From NCBI GenBank assembly GCA_002189035.1, contig NEEC01000019.1, forward strand, positions 1,364,001-1,428,000: a stretch of 64,000 nt of DNA, written 5' to 3'. Made by a program: the position numbers and the translations under genes. Source of the DNA: Utricularia gibba (lineage: Eukaryota; Streptophyta; Magnoliopsida; Lamiales; Lentibulariaceae). Below, piece after piece: positions 23,015-35,786 of this stretch. Below the pieces are notes generated by a model. It had not been told where the DNA came from and did not search any database. It saw nothing but the letters and a program-made list of their open reading frames with translations. The stretch's first letter is position 1. Every line of letters starts with the position of its first letter.

Positions 23015-24167
23015 ATGCTGTTGCGACTAGATCAACATGCTATTGTCTAGCTTCTCCCTCTTGTTCTTTATTTTTTCCGCTGTGGCTGTGAGTGCTCCAT
23101 TCTTTTGTTTCGTGTTTCTTGTGTTTCTTGTCTGCCTGCAGTTTCAAGTGCCAGAGGAGGAGGATGTGTGAGCAGCAGCCAGGGCCAGGTCAGGGTCAGG
23201 ACCCCCTGTTTGTAGAGAATGTAGTGAAGCTGACATTTGAGTTTCTATTTGAGATTCTACGAGTTCCTTCCCAGATCCCAAAAGCACATGATACGCAGAT
23301 CATGAATTTGTTGCTCTTCCTTATATTTTGGAGACACCGCTATCATCCCATAAGTTGATTCATTTTCCCTGTTCACTGCTCTCCTCTGCTGCCCTCCTCA
23401 ACCTCCCCACTGTGGAAACAGCCACAGCTTGTGATTTCAAGTAATGAATCCATTCTTTAGCCCAGGAAGACGTGTTATTATCTCAAAAAGATTTTTTTAA
23501 ATATTAGTTACTATAATTATTTTAATAATATTTTTCAACATTACTTATTATACTCATGTTTTTCAAATGATTTAATTTTAGGTAAATTCATTCCATCCAT
23601 ATTTAAAATCAAACATCCTATGTAAGTCGTAGCAGCAGTCCCCATTTGTGAGTTATGACGCCTGGGACATGGTGTGACTCAACGGTACGTAGCGCAATTA
23701 CTTTTATAATTAAAATTATTCTAAAACAAAATTATTTTTATTTTTGAAAAGTAGAAATAAGTTTTAAAATTTTTTCAAAATAATCATTTAGTTTACGTGG
23801 CTTGATCTATTATTTGGGCCTATGATTTTATATTCACAGGGGCTAAGACCTCTTTTGGTGCCCATCGGACACGCTCTAGTGGTTGGGCAATGCAGTTGGC
23901 TGTTATGACAATGATATTTAAAAAGGGATTCAATGCTTCTGATCATTTAATGAAACTGAACTGAAAGTAGCATGTTTGGAAAACTACCCACAGGGCGTAT
24001 GACCACAAAGACTCAGACTTCAGGGTTCTCCTTTTGAAAAGGGTGGGAAAAAAGAAGGAACGGAAACAAAGGGAAGGGCAGGGAATGGGTATCCTTTAAA
24101 ACGAACCTGTTTAGAACTGGTGCTGGAGAACTCGGATGAACCCCCGGCTAGGAAGTTTTCCCAGCCA
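23015..24167. other. Convergent intergenic between AP-2 alpha and prolyl-tRNA synthetase
   Basis: 23015-23470 is probably AP-2 alpha 3' UTR. 23470-23800 is AT-rich. 23820-24160 has no supported gene and probably includes the 3' UTR of the minus-strand synthetase. No RNA gene was seen. Confidence 0.5.
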
Positions 24168-27100
24168 TTAATAGCTCCGGCCCCAGTACGTCCACTTCCT
24201 TGCTGGTTTGCCAGAGGCAAAGCATAGTGTTCCTGCGATATCAACCATGACAGTCATCTCTGGACGTCTTATCATTCAATATCATCACTGAGGTTGCCAT
24301 CTCATATCAGGAAGTTTTGGGTGAATGTGGATTGTGCTTGCTCTGGGAGTATGGAAAGTTGTTTTACCTTCAGGGAGTTCAGGCTGGTCGAAAGGAGAAC
24401 AAAGGGACTTGGCTGCTCCCATATCCCCCTTTGTCCGGGCCTTGACGTCCTTCTCCACCTCCTGAACATAAAAGAACTCGTCGGTCAGTCGTAAGGGATC
24501 ATTACAAGCTTGTTCAAGAGGAAAGTATCACGACTCTGTGAATGAAGTCTGTATAAAATAAATACTAGTACGTCTGTGAATGCTGGAAGTTCTTCAAATA
24601 TGACAAGATCTTATGATGAACTGAGTTTCTACTGTAAAAAGCGAAGTGAAAGTAATGCAACGAAAAACCTTGATCACATACAAAGCGACCTGATTGTGCA
24701 TGACTGGAAAAAAATGGAGAAACAAGCTCAGGAGGGTCAGAGTATACCTCTTCATCGCACCATGGAGCCAGAATCATCTTCTTTTGGCCAAGAGCCTCAA
24801 CAAATTTGTCCCATGTGTGCACAACTTCAATACATGCATCTCTTTTTTCTTTGGCAGTGCTGAAAAGGTTTTTCTGGATGTTGTCAAGCATTTTTTTCAC
24901 TTCTTCAACCAAATCAGCCATGGGAATGTCATGTTTACTCGAGTCATCACGTCGAACTGCACGGACCTAATACACAAAAAGTTGATTTAGCATCCCTGAA
25001 TGAACTTAGGATCAATAGGGGAGAGAAAATAATTGGATGTCACTTACCTGATTCTTTTCAAAGTCCTTAGGTCCGATTTCTATTCTAAGAGGGACACCTT
25101 TCATTTCCCAGTGAGAGTACTTCCATCCAGGTGAGTAGTTATCCCGCAAGTCCACTTCTGCACGAATTCCTGACTCGCTCAGTAATTCAGCTGTGTTTGA
25201 GCACGCATCAAATATCCCCTTGGTGTCAGCATCTTTGTATGGCACAGGAACAACAATTACTTGCACAGATGCTACCCTTGGAGGCAGGACCAAGCCTTTG
25301 TCATCTCCGTGAACCATTATCATAACACCTATCTGCAGTAGATTGCCAAAAAGAAAGTGGTAACATTACGTTCAGTATGAGGATATTATACTACCGTCCT
25401 CATTTACAAGATAAGATCATTACAGTTCTGGTAGTGTAGGCCCAGGAGTTCTGCCAGACCATTGTCTTCTCCCCTTTCTCATTCTCAAAATTAATCTCAA
25501 ACATTTTCGCAAAATTTTGTCCAAGGCAATGTGAAGTTGCGCCTTGAACACCACGGCCAGTGTTTGGAATAAAAGCCTGCGAAGGCAAGTGCAAAATATC
25601 TCAGTTTGTGGTATGCAAGTCTTGGGGACATTTTTCAAATGATACAAACTGCATGTTATCAATTACCTCAACAGTAGTTGTATAAAGTCCACCAGCAAAC
25701 TTCTCATGCTCACTTTTCTTACCCTTAATTACAGGAACAGCCATGAATTCTTCATATATGCGCCTATAAAGCTCCAAGATATCAAGCACCTAAGAAAAAT
25801 TTACAATCCCAAGAAGAATTATCAGACACAAGACTAAACCGTAGTTGGAAAACACAGAGAGGTAAGACATATACATTAAAAAACATCCCACTTCAATTTT
25901 GATGCAAGAAACACTCAAAAGGAAAAATTCATATATGATCTAATGCTTAAAATAATGTTATACGTGAAACAAGTGTATAGTCAGAAGGCTCAAATCATTA
26001 ATTTCAAGGTAAACCCAAAAAGGAAAGTGACCTCGGTGTCTGCTTCAGCTTTGGTTGCAAAAGCAGTGTGGCCTTCCTGCCACAGGAACTCTCGGCTCCT
26101 GAAAATAACAAGTAAAGAAGCATCCTCTTATTTAAAAAAACGTTAAAATGTAAAGCCATTAAACAGTTGAATAATGGAGCAAGCAACCTAAAATAGAGGC
26201 AATTTTCACCTGATGAATGGAGTGGGATTGCTGAATTCCCACCTAACAACATTGCACCATTGGTTAAGTCTGAGAGGCAAGTCTCGATGACCCCTAATCC
26301 ACTTGGAGAAGTATGGATACATGACGGTCTCACTGGTAGGCCGTATTGCAATTGGCATCTCGAGTACTGACTCTCCAGACTTTGTGACCCATGCAACCTT
26401 CGAAACAAATTGAATCCCAATTTAGCACCAACGTATCAGCAACCCAACACACGAATACAACACTTCATCCAGAGAAATGATACCATGCAAAAACAAAGGG
26501 ATTTACCTCCGGAGCAAATCCTTCAATATGATCCTTCTCCTTTTGTAAGACACCAGATGATACAAATAAAGGGAAGTAGCAATTCTTGATTTTCATTTTC
26601 TTAATTTCTGCATCAAAGAATGTCTGAAAAGAAACGTAACTACACGAAAAAAGTGATTCCAGTCACAACAAACGGCAAGAGGGAGGCTTCCACTTGCATA
26701 AGGGCATTGACGTAGTATCTCTGTACTTACTTGCAATATCTCCCATATGGACATTGCCCAAGGACGAATAATGTAGCACCCAGAAATGTCATAGTACTCA
26801 ATCATTTCTCCATTAACTACAACCTGTAACATGGAGCCAGAAATCAGAATAAATGATTGTAGCTTAAAACCCTTCCAGTAAAATATAAAAGCGCTATTGC
26901 TATCAGAATGAACCCAAACAGATCGCAGTTACAGCTGGATGACAAGTAAAAGAAAAAAAAAGCTACAAGTCACAAAGGTTTCTAGTTGAAACATAATAAA
27001 CCAATAACGCATCCAAAATCCAATTAAATTTTGATATTCCCACCTCAGAATACCACTCTCCGAAGTTCTCATCCTTCTTGTACGAAAGGCCAAGGCCCGT

Positions 27101-27239
27101 CTCCTTTTTCACTTCCTTCTTCTTCCCCTCTGCAGAGACAGATCACATCAGCTTAAAAATTTTCGAAAATTGGATCGAAGCTCACGGAGTAGCAAAAGGA
27201 CTTACTGGAACCGGAGCTCTTAGCTTCTTTTCCGGCCAT
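24168..27239 (-). CDS. Prolyl-tRNA synthetase, cytosolic type
   Basis: This class IIa synthetase charges tRNA-Pro for cytosolic translation. Twelve exons on the minus strand: 27206-27239, 27044-27129, 26731-26823, 26507-26623, 26210-26397, 26032-26098, 25667-25789, 25424-25576, 25048-25332, 24748-24966, 24368-24461, 24168-24232; 507 residues. The catalytic core shows [19 protein letters not shown], motif 1 and the proline site ([17 protein letters not shown]), motif 2 ([25 protein letters not shown]) and motif 3 ([11 protein letters not shown] ... [11 protein letters not shown]). The anticodon domain follows ([18 protein letters not shown]). The eukaryote/archaeal-type C-terminal zinc-binding-like domain ends KWTYWGRSY with the family's terminal Tyr. 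The short Lys/Ser-rich N-terminus ([21 protein letters not shown]) has no organelle presequence and no EPRS fusion. It lies head-to-head with the LRR gene. Confidence 0.96.
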
Positions 27240-27729
27240 GGCGATACGCCCCCGACTTCAAAATAAACTAGCCTGCTTCATAAATATTAGCATCACAAAG
27301 ATTCAGAAACACCAGCCGCGAAGTTTATCAGAAATTCAAGAAACGAAACCAACAAGGTCCCTCGAGATCAGACAGACGAAAAAAACGCAGAAATCCTCGA
27401 AAAAAGAAACTCACCAGGATTACCACAAGAACAACGTACAAAAATACCATGGACATACCTTTTGAAAATCGGAAACAGCAGAGAAGCACAAAGCTGAAAC
27501 GCCGGCGGAGTGAGCAACGCTAGGGCGTGCGCCGTCGCTATATTTATATATTTCCATTATTTTGCTATTATCACTCCGTTTTTTTTAAGAAAAAAACCTT
27601 AGCCCTATAATTGCGGTTTTTTTTTTTTTTTCGTTTGGGCAGAATTTGAAATATTAGTAAAAAAACGGTAATCCTAAAACCCTAATTGGAGCGAGGCGAA
27701 GAATAGGTGCTATTCGAAATCCAAAGGCG
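27240..27729. promoter_or_regulatory. 490-bp head-to-head promoter region with telo-box
   Basis: The start codons of prolyl-tRNA synthetase (minus, 27239) and the LRR protein (plus, 27730) are 490 bases apart. A telo-box (AAACCCTAA) lies at 27677-27685; this element is enriched in promoters of translation and ribosome-related plant genes. A T-rich tract lies at 27618-27632. A leader intron of the synthetase is possible: a splice-like CTTTTGAAAATCG/CTCACCAGG pair is seen near 27412-27475. Shared regulation is inferred. Confidence 0.45.
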
Positions 27730-30263
27730 ATGACAGTTCTGAGTTCGGAGAGGATACTGAAAGAGAAGAATACATCGGAGGCAACCTCCGTTACGGCTCT
27801 GACTCTCACTCATAGAGCCCTCTCTGATGTAATTTGCTTGTGTATTGCTAGTTGAGAAAACTATGCCTCTCTTTTTCCTTTTTGGTGATAAATTCGCTGG
27901 TTACTGATTTGGGTTTTGAAGGTTTCATGCCTGAGGGATTTCAAGAATTTGGAGAAGCTTGATCTGAGCTTCAATAATTTGACTTCACTTGAGGTATTGT
28001 GAAAACACAATTCCGTGGGTACAGAGCTTTTATTGATTCGGCTTTTTTTGTTGTTTTCCTATTCTGGGATAAGGTAAAATGTTTGCCTACTTCTTCTGAA
28101 ACTCCTAGACTTTGAAGTCATGTGTCAATCTCAAGTGGTTGTCAGTAGCGAATAACAATCTCCAAAGCTTGAAAGGAATCGAATACTTGAGTAAACTCAC
28201 AGTGAGTGGCTGCTCTCCTGTTCTCAACACGATATGCTTGCATTTGGATATTCAAATGTTTGATTTAATATTTAAAAGTGTCTTGCTTTTCGTAAAAGGT
28301 GCTCAATGCTGGGAAAAACAAGCTCGAGTCAATGAATGAAGTTGAGACGCTTACTAGCCTGAGAGCATTGATTTTGAATGGTGAGCTCTTGGTTTACTGA
28401 AAGACGTGACTCTTTCAATACTGTAGGTATATTTCGTGCTAGTACTAATCCATATCCTTTTCATTGCCGTTATGCAGACAATGAAATTAATGCAGTTTCC
28501 AATCTTCAACAGATGAAGGAATTAAATACCCTTGGTATGCTTTAGTCTTTGTATCAGCACATGAGTGATATGGCCATGAGTTCATTTTTCTTATTGAATT
28601 CATGGTTTATGATTGATCAAGCAAAGAATTTGTACATGAACAGTATACCACCCTCTCTTGTTCTTTTGCAAACTTGTTTAACCTTAATTTCGGGTAATGG
28701 AAATGATTTCATTGATAATACAGTCATTTTCGGGGCTTCAGTACTCTTTATTCTAATTTTCATGGGAGCACATATTCTTTTTGGTAATGGTGTATAGCTA
28801 AGTAATTTGGCTATTAAGCTACATTTTCATATCTGGATGGTCCAACAATGCAGTTCTCTCAAGAAATCCTATCAGTTCTCTTCCTGAGTCTCTGAAAAAT
28901 CTGAAATCAATTACCAAAGTATGTTTTAATTAATTGTGGGTTCTGGACATAAGTCATATTGCGTATCAGGGCACTAACGGCATTCCCTTTTACAGCTCTC
29001 CCTGTCTAGATGCAAACTGTCTTCAGTTGATTTAGCTCTTCTGTCATGCTTGAACTTGAAAGAGCTCCGCTTATCTCACAATGAGGTCATGGTATGAATC
29101 TATCTTGTTTCTGTATATCAATCAGAATGCTTTATTTCATCCATTTGTGTACGCAAACTTGCCATTCTGGTAACTGAAATCGGTGATTTTCTTGCCTTAG
29201 AAATTAAAATATCTCTAAAAAGAGCCTATTGCAAACCACTGATTCATGGTCTATATTACAGTCTATTCCTGATGAGTTCGGACGTCTGGTGAAACTGCAG
29301 AATTTGGACATGGGCAACAATTTGATCAGTAACTGGTCTAGTGTAAAGGTGAAATATTTGTGAGCTAAAGTTCCTTGGTTTGTGCCTTTATGTATTGTTT
29401 ACATGGTTTTTAATGCATACTAGGTTCTCTGTTCGTTAGTCAATCTGAAAAACCTGAATCTTCAAGGCAATCCGATTGCTGAAAGGGAGAAGCTTCTTAA
29501 GAAAGTATGCTTATGCAGCTGTAATTCTGTTTTTCTTTTTTGATAACCCTTCTGCCAAAATATAGATGATTGATGGAATGTGGCTCAGGTCAAAAAATCG
29601 TTGCCCCGACTGCATATCTTCAATGCTAGACCAATAGAAAAGATATCCCCAAATGAAGTGCATGTTGACGAAGGCGAGGCAGGTCAGTCGAAGAAGGTCA
29701 ACAACTCAAGTGAAGCTCAATACTCGAATAGAAGCACAGATAAGAGCCAAGGTGATTCCCAGAGTGTGGTCAAGAAAAAGAAAACAAAAGAACTGGTGCA
29801 AAGAGGGGACCAAAATGGTGTTGATACTATCAATATACCTGAGAAGAACATGAAGAAAGCATCAAAAGTACAACAGAGTGGTGGCAAAGTGACACCTGGG
29901 GAAGCAAAAGAAGCAAGGCTCCGGAAAGCACTGAATGGAACAGCCAAGGGCCCTGATTTACAGACAGATGCCATTGAGGCTGCTGAACAAGGTGATAAGA
30001 AAACAAGGAAGCACCTCAAAAAGGAAGACGGAGCCATGATAGACTCATCAGAAGTACCTTTCAACGATATCTTTGCCTCCATTCTCCCAGAACAAACTTC
30101 CCAGGAGAAAACAAACGTTAAACGTATCCTCGACACCAGTGGAGCCACAGCCATGCCTTCCAAGAAAAAGAAGAGGAATCAAGCTGTGAAGGCAGATGTT
30201 ATTCATTTTCTACAAGCTGAAGAAATCGGGTTGGGCGGTCCATCCACTTGGGATGATGCGTGA
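27730..30263 (+). CDS. Leucine-rich repeat protein with lysine-rich C-terminal tail
   Basis: Ten exons: 27730-27828, 27922-27993, 28109-28201, 28299-28380, 28478-28534, 28854-28918, 28996-29091, 29262-29348, 29424-29504, 29589-30263; 468 residues. Residues 30-240 form about nine short, SDS22-like LRRs, for example LEKLDLSFNNLTSLETLKSC, LKWLSVANNNLQSL, LKELRLSHNEVMSIPDEFG and LKNLNLQGNPIAE; each exon holds roughly one repeat. There is no signal peptide, membrane segment or kinase domain, so it is intracellular. The last exon encodes about 225 residues rich in Lys, Glu and Ser with several basic clusters (KKKKTKEL, SKKKKRNQA) that could be nuclear or nucleolar signals. It resembles the plant and animal family of nuclear LRR proteins with charged tails. 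Function is unknown to me. The telo-box promoter and the basic tail hint at a ribosome- or nucleus-related role, which is inference. Confidence 0.85.
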
Positions 30264-30844
30264 TTCTTCTCTGGTAACATTGCTCTTACTTAGTTTTACG
30301 CACACCTCCATTGCATAAGATTATGAGCAACTAGGAAAGTGGGGGGTATCCCTTTACCTTGTCTCCATGCTTTGGCTTTCCTTGGTGAGATTGCAATTGA
30401 TGTCGCATGGATTTTGTATCTGTTAAAATTTATTCATTGAGATGTATTCCCCATTTTGTGTTGAACCCAAAAAGTCAATGTTGTAAAATCAGATTTAATT
30501 TATTCGTAATTTTGGGTTCAATTTTTTTAATAAAGTATGAAAAATAAAATAATTATATAAATTTTAAATTTTTTATAAAAATTATTGAATTCAAATTAAG
30601 ACATTATTGGTTGGCAAATCATTATTATGATTATTATGATTATGATTATTATTATTATTATTCTTGAATCGTTATTAAAATGTGGTGCATTGATTGGTGA
30701 CGTCACCCCTGAGATTCACTTGCCCTAAATGTGCTTTCCAGGTAAAAGAGGCGACTGGATGACGTAGAGATGGAGACCAAAGTAGCAGAATCGCGGGGCG
30801 GGTGCTTCGTCTTCACACGGAACGCAGGTCACGGGGTGCGGTAT
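30264..30844. other. Convergent intergenic with (ATT/ATG) microsatellite
   Basis: 3' UTRs of the LRR gene and the acidic-protein gene meet here. 30480-30600 is AT-rich, followed by an imperfect TTATGATTATTATT trinucleotide array at about 30624-30663. No gene is supported. Confidence 0.5.
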
Positions 30845-31693
30845 TCAGTCGTCGGAGTCCTCTTCCTCCTCCGCCGCAGATGTCTCCTCCTGTGACGGCG
30901 GTTATGGACATTAGTCACTACACAGTTGTGGATTCTCAAAACCGTAAATAACTGACTGGCCGACCTGTGAGGCTGCATGTTCCGCTTGATCATCTCCGCC
31001 AGCACCGCTATCACTTGAATCAACTCCTACTTCAGGGTCGCCGGCGTCGGGGTCGGCGATCCGTCGTCGGAGATACTCCGCAAGTTGTTCTTGAAGCTCG
31101 GGAAAAAAGCTATCCGAGTCCGAGTCCGAGTCATCTTCATCCCCAAGATTCTCTTCACCCGGCTGCGGCGGCGTGTCGTGGTCGTTATTCGGGAGTTGAA
31201 GATCCGCTACCCTGAGTGCATGGTACTCGATAAGATCTTCGCGGAACGCGTCGATGAACTGCCGCAGCACCTCCGCACGTTCCTCTCCGTGGAACATTTC
31301 ATCGATATTCATGGGATTGTCGCGAAACATTTCTCCCTGGCCCTGGGGGAGGACGATCGGCGGCAATTGGGCTCCGGGAACTCTCGTCACCATGGCGTCG
31401 AGAAGTTGGTACGAGTACTCGATAACGAATTCTCGGATGGCGTCTTGGTTGGAGGCGGTTTGTCGGGCGACTAGACGACAGCGGCTTCGGAAGTCGGCCA
31501 TGGTGAGGTCAAGAAAACGGTCTACGAGTTCCGCACGTGGGTCTTCTACCTCTTCGTCGGAGCTGGATTCAACGATTTGAGCCAAGAGACGGTTTACGGC
31601 GGCGGAGGTGGAAGAAGGTGGGGTATGTTGAGACTCCGGTTCGTCGGCGTCCGATTCCGATAAGCCTGTAAACGGCGGTTCGCCATCTGCCAT
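30845..31693 (-). CDS. Unknown acidic protein, two exons
   Basis: The ATG at 31693 (MADGEPPFTGLSESDADEPE) opens a 729-base exon to 30965. A 75-base intron follows, with donor CAG/GTCGGC, an ideal branch-point word GACTAAT and acceptor CACAG. A 45-base last exon (30845-30889) ends EEEEDSDD-stop; total 257 residues. Without splicing the frame stops at 30911. Residues 40-150 look helical and globular (RAELVDRFLDLTMADFRSRC, REFVIEYSYQLLDAMV, FIDAFREDLIEYHALRVADL). Flanking segments are very acidic with Asp-Ser runs (GDEDDSDSDSDSFF). There is no signal peptide, membrane span or known domain. Acidic clusters containing Ser are typical CK2-type sites. It may be a plant-specific chromatin or chaperone-like factor, but I cannot name it. 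The exon-intron model is hand-drawn. Confidence 0.65.
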
Positions 31694-31917
31694 TTTCTCG
31701 ATTTCCTTCCGCTCTGAAACTGCCTCTCCAGGCTCCACATATATATAGGTCAGGCCAGTAACGCAAACCGTTGGATAAAGTGGTGACGTGGCATCTTGAT
31801 TTTATAATTTCAGAAAATTCATAAATCCTTTTCTGGATATGAAGTAAATTCCCTTGACGTGTCATGGGACCCACAAATACTGGAATCTGTAACGCAACGC
31901 TACTCTGGTTCGATATA

Positions 31918-33234
31918 AGGAAACTGGGGGTTTCCAGGGGAGGATCCGGTAGCCGGAGCTGGACCGCCGGCGACGGGTCCATCAGACCCGCTTTTAGGAT
32001 CCCACGCCGTCATTGTCGCTGACGACGACGTCTTGGCTGTTTCTGCGCAGCCTGTTTCGGTGTTTAATCCTGACGGGCAAGTCACTGGTGTTGGGCAAGC
32101 GGAGAAGCCACAAAGAGTTGCCGGATGTACGAAGGGGCTCATCGATCGGGTAAACCTTCCTTGCCTATTTTCTTTGCTGGTATTTCTATTGCTTCTTGGA
32201 AAGCGGTTTACCGTATGAAGAATCCTTGTTTTGGATGCCTTTAGTTGCAGCCGGTGTTTATTGTAGGAATGTTCACCGTGGGATTGTATTAGGCCCGGCG
32301 TAGCCGGTAGAATACCAACTTTTTAAAAATAAAAAGGTATTTCCAAACTTTTGATGTTCTGAAGTAGAAATCATTGATAATTAAATTATTTCTGTAGAAA
32401 CTGTTCTTAAGAGAACCATACTTTTTGGTGTGTTAATTGCACTTCAGCATGTTGTTGCCCTTGATTGTGTTCATTGTGCGGTGTGCGATGGGAAAATCAA
32501 AGCTTCTAACCCCAGACTGATGAGTAAAGTTGAAGGCTGTTCGGCCTAGTTGTTGCAGATTGGTATCCTTTCTTGTATCCTGCGATCATATAAAAACTCC
32601 ATTCGATTAGCTGAACTTGTATCAGGGTATTTAGGCTATCGCTTATTAGATGTATGAAAGCATAAACCCATTTCTCTTTCATGTTGGAGCTGTAGCAGTT
32701 GATATGTCTCATGAAAGCAGCAAGAGATGTACGTCATGTGAGAGGATAAGTCGGATGGAAACTCACCATGGCGTATTTAATCTGTTATTTTGCTGCTGGA
32801 GCAAATCTTTGGCAAGTTACACCAAACCCATTTCCATCACAGGTGTGCTCTGAATTTTGTGACTAATTCTTTCGCTTGATCGTCTTCTATGTTAAGCTGC
32901 TTTCTATCAGATGCACCTCGTCCCTTCTCTTAACATTCGCCTGAAAAACATACATGATAACACAGTGTGGCCAGTTCAATGACTGGTCCAGTTCTGAAGT
33001 CTTTGCTAAAAGATAAGAGCACAAGCTTTGTTGGATGCCAATGTTGATAAATTACATTTTGTATGCTGCCGCCATTTGTTTAGTGTCGTTTGTAAACGAG
33101 ACATTCCTTTCTTCTCATCTCTTCTGGATATATCCAATGTGCAGTATTACAGGGAGCTAACGGGACAGCAGAGATTTCGCAAGTCTTCACTTGTTGAGAA
33201 CAATGGAACAACTGAAGAGAAAGCCAGGTCGTGA
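31918..33234 (+). CDS. Possible small multi-exon gene, start and middle unresolved
   Basis: An exon-like frame at about 31918-32150 encodes ADDDVLAVSAQPVSVFNPDG, then QVTGVGQAEKPQRVAGCTKG-LIDR, and ends at a good donor (CGG/GTAAAC). A phase-matched exon at 33145-33234 follows a GTGCAG acceptor and encodes YYRELTGQQRFRKSSLVENN and a short charged end before TGA. Both read like conserved protein. However, no ATG lies in the first frame after its upstream stop (about 31914), and I could not settle any middle exon in 32200-33140. It could be a real small gene whose start is lost to a sequencing slip, a gene with an unseen 5' exon, or a decayed copy. No family recognised. Confidence 0.35.
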
Positions 33235-35786
33235 AGCACATGACAAGGTAAGCAAAAGCAGGCCAGTCCAATTTATCTATCACTCAACTGAGAGGTCCAT
33301 CCATATTTCTTTCCCTGGTAGCCAAAGCCCAAAAAAGAGGAAACCCCACAGCAAGAACTAATCTGAGAGTTTGTTCTTTTCTGCAACCCCATGTGAGCCC
33401 CGGTAATGAGTGATTCTAATTTGACTCTTCACTCACCTCACACCAGGAAGTAATCTGCATTGATGCCCTCCGGCCTGCGGATCGAACTCCCAAGTCTAAT
33501 CCCAATTTTCCAGGCTTGGAACCAAGCGCTTGGTCCCATGAAGCCAGTGCTAGCTGAGGGGAGAGTCATATTATGTCTCAGAGAACTCCTGCACCCCACA
33601 GTGTCAGCTAGTGAAAACCAATTACAATGTGGTTATTACCATAAAATGTTACTGTGGTAAATTATTCGCGTGTGGTAATTATTTACCACCTGCAGCCTCT
33701 CCACTCACACCAAGATAACTTTGGGGCTGGGATTCAGTATAGTTGGACAGTGAACTGTACAATAAAATAAACATGAATAAAGAGATATTTAATTTTTTTA
33801 TAACCACACTCTTCAAATGCAAGTATTCAATAAAATTTTGATGTTTTATACTTATTTTCATATATAAAAAAAACATTCAACACTTACATTTTTTTAAAGG
33901 TAGCTGTCCGCTGTCAGATAGTGTGGTGAAATTTAAAGTACCTGGCAGAGTTTTCAAAGAAGGGTAAATAATTCTTTTCCTAATATATCAAGATGGCTCA
34001 TTTACGACAGTAGATAGCAACCAATTGTCAAAATCCAACAGCTTGGTAAATCAGTTCTCCCTACTGATCTCAAACCTAAGCAGGTTTATTAGAAAATGGT
34101 GATAAAACAGTTTAATTCTGATTTTCAGACAATTTATAACTAGAACTTCGGTCAAGGACCGTAGAAATAACAAAAGGAACAAGTTGTCGGAAACTTCATT
34201 TTCTCATGCAACTCGATGGAAAAAAAGAAAAAAAAAACAATAAAGTTCTGTTGGGGCGGACACACAACACAACAACAAAGGCTGGGGATAATTCAATTTT
34301 CGCTGCTGCAGCCACAGAGCTTAAATCCATGGCATGGAGTGAAGGACACGTACCTCTCGCATTCATCATCAATACAAAAAGTTGAGAAGGTCGTTGGATG
34401 GATATCTCTATTTATGATGCTGCCTCCTCCTCTCCAACTCCAGCCATGTTGTTGCTGCTTGTCATTTGGTGTGGTTTAGAAAGCATGGTTCGATTTTTTT
34501 AGAACGGGCCCCTGTTTCTCTCAGTGATTACAAACTCAAACCTGTGCTCTGGAAGGAAACATTGAAAGCAAGAAGCAATAATGAAGTTTTCAAATTCAAT
34601 GGTTGTTGACAGAACTAGAAGCCAAATTTTATTAGGAGATTAGATGAGTCATTTATTAGGACGATGGATGATATGATCCAGGAATAATTGACCCCAAGTG
34701 TCAGATTCGCATTATTACCTGTGTTAAAGCCTTGCTTGGATGATGACACCATAACGATATTTGGTGGATGCTGATAGCCCACTGGATTGGTTACACGTAT
34801 ACCTGTAGCAAAGAGGACGCACCTACCATTAGTTCATAACATGGTATGGTAAGAGGGGAGCGTACCATGCCACAGCATGGTTGATGCGGGGGAGGAGGTT
34901 TTGAATTGAGCTGAGGCAAGGAAAACATTCCAAGGTAGTTAGGGTTATAAATGAGGGCAGATAGTGTTATTGGTTGCAATGGTGTTGGTGATGTGTATCT
35001 CCCCTTCAATTAATGCCATCGCTGCCCTCAGATTTAACACCATCACTTACTTATATTTACTGCACTTCAATTCCGCCTCTTCATGTTCCCAATTCCCCTC
35101 CTCTATCTTGTCTTGTTCCCCCTACACTGGAAATGAACATTATTAATTCCGTTGGCCATTCATAGGGCATGCAGTTCAAGTTCAGCGCCATCCCAATTCA
35201 AATCTGCCCATGAGAAGAGTGCATGCAGTTCAAGTTCTTTTCATTCTGTGAATTTGACATCGATTGTGAAGTGCATACCTGATTGCACCTCCCACTTTCT
35301 TGATCTCATCATGTGGCGATGTTTCTTTGTCCACTTCACCTCAAGGATGAAGTTGAATCCATCACATGATCTGAGGATGGACATGCAGAATTAACACTTG
35401 TACACTGGACGGAATGAAATGCATCATGTAATATACTGCATATCAAAACTAGAGCAATTACTTTTTTAAAAGAGGTGGGTCACACGTTGGTATTATTGAA
35501 TGTAAATGAGATGAAGAAAACAGGGTAGGGACCAAAGTTGACAAATTTTGTAAGTAGGTAGACCAATTTTGATGATGACAAAAGTTAGGCTGTCAAAAAT
35601 TGATAATATTTGTGGTACCAAATTTACAGTTTCCCCTCGGCAATCCAACATCAATTCCTCCCTCCCTCCACATTCAATGCGCTATCTAGTGTGCTTCAAC
35701 CTCTCTATCTCTATCTCTATATAAACTGGCGAAATTTCCACCAAATTTTTATACTAAAACATCCTAGCCCCAAAGAAACAGCCTTC
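33235..35786. other. Gene-poor spacer upstream of the GIR-like gene
   Basis: 2.5 kb with no supported gene. It contains AT-rich patches (33760-33900) and a 17-base direct repeat (GCATGCAGTTCAAGTTC at 35167-35183 and 35221-35237). CT-rich sequence from about 35650 leads into the TATA box of the next gene. Confidence 0.45.
35701..35726 (+). promoter_or_regulatory. CT-rich patch and TATA box
   Basis: CTCTCTATCTCTATCTC is followed by TATATAAA at 35719-35726, 61 bases upstream of the first ATG of the GIR-like gene. A pyrimidine patch next to a TATA box is a common plant core promoter, so transcription probably starts near 35750. Confidence 0.55.
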
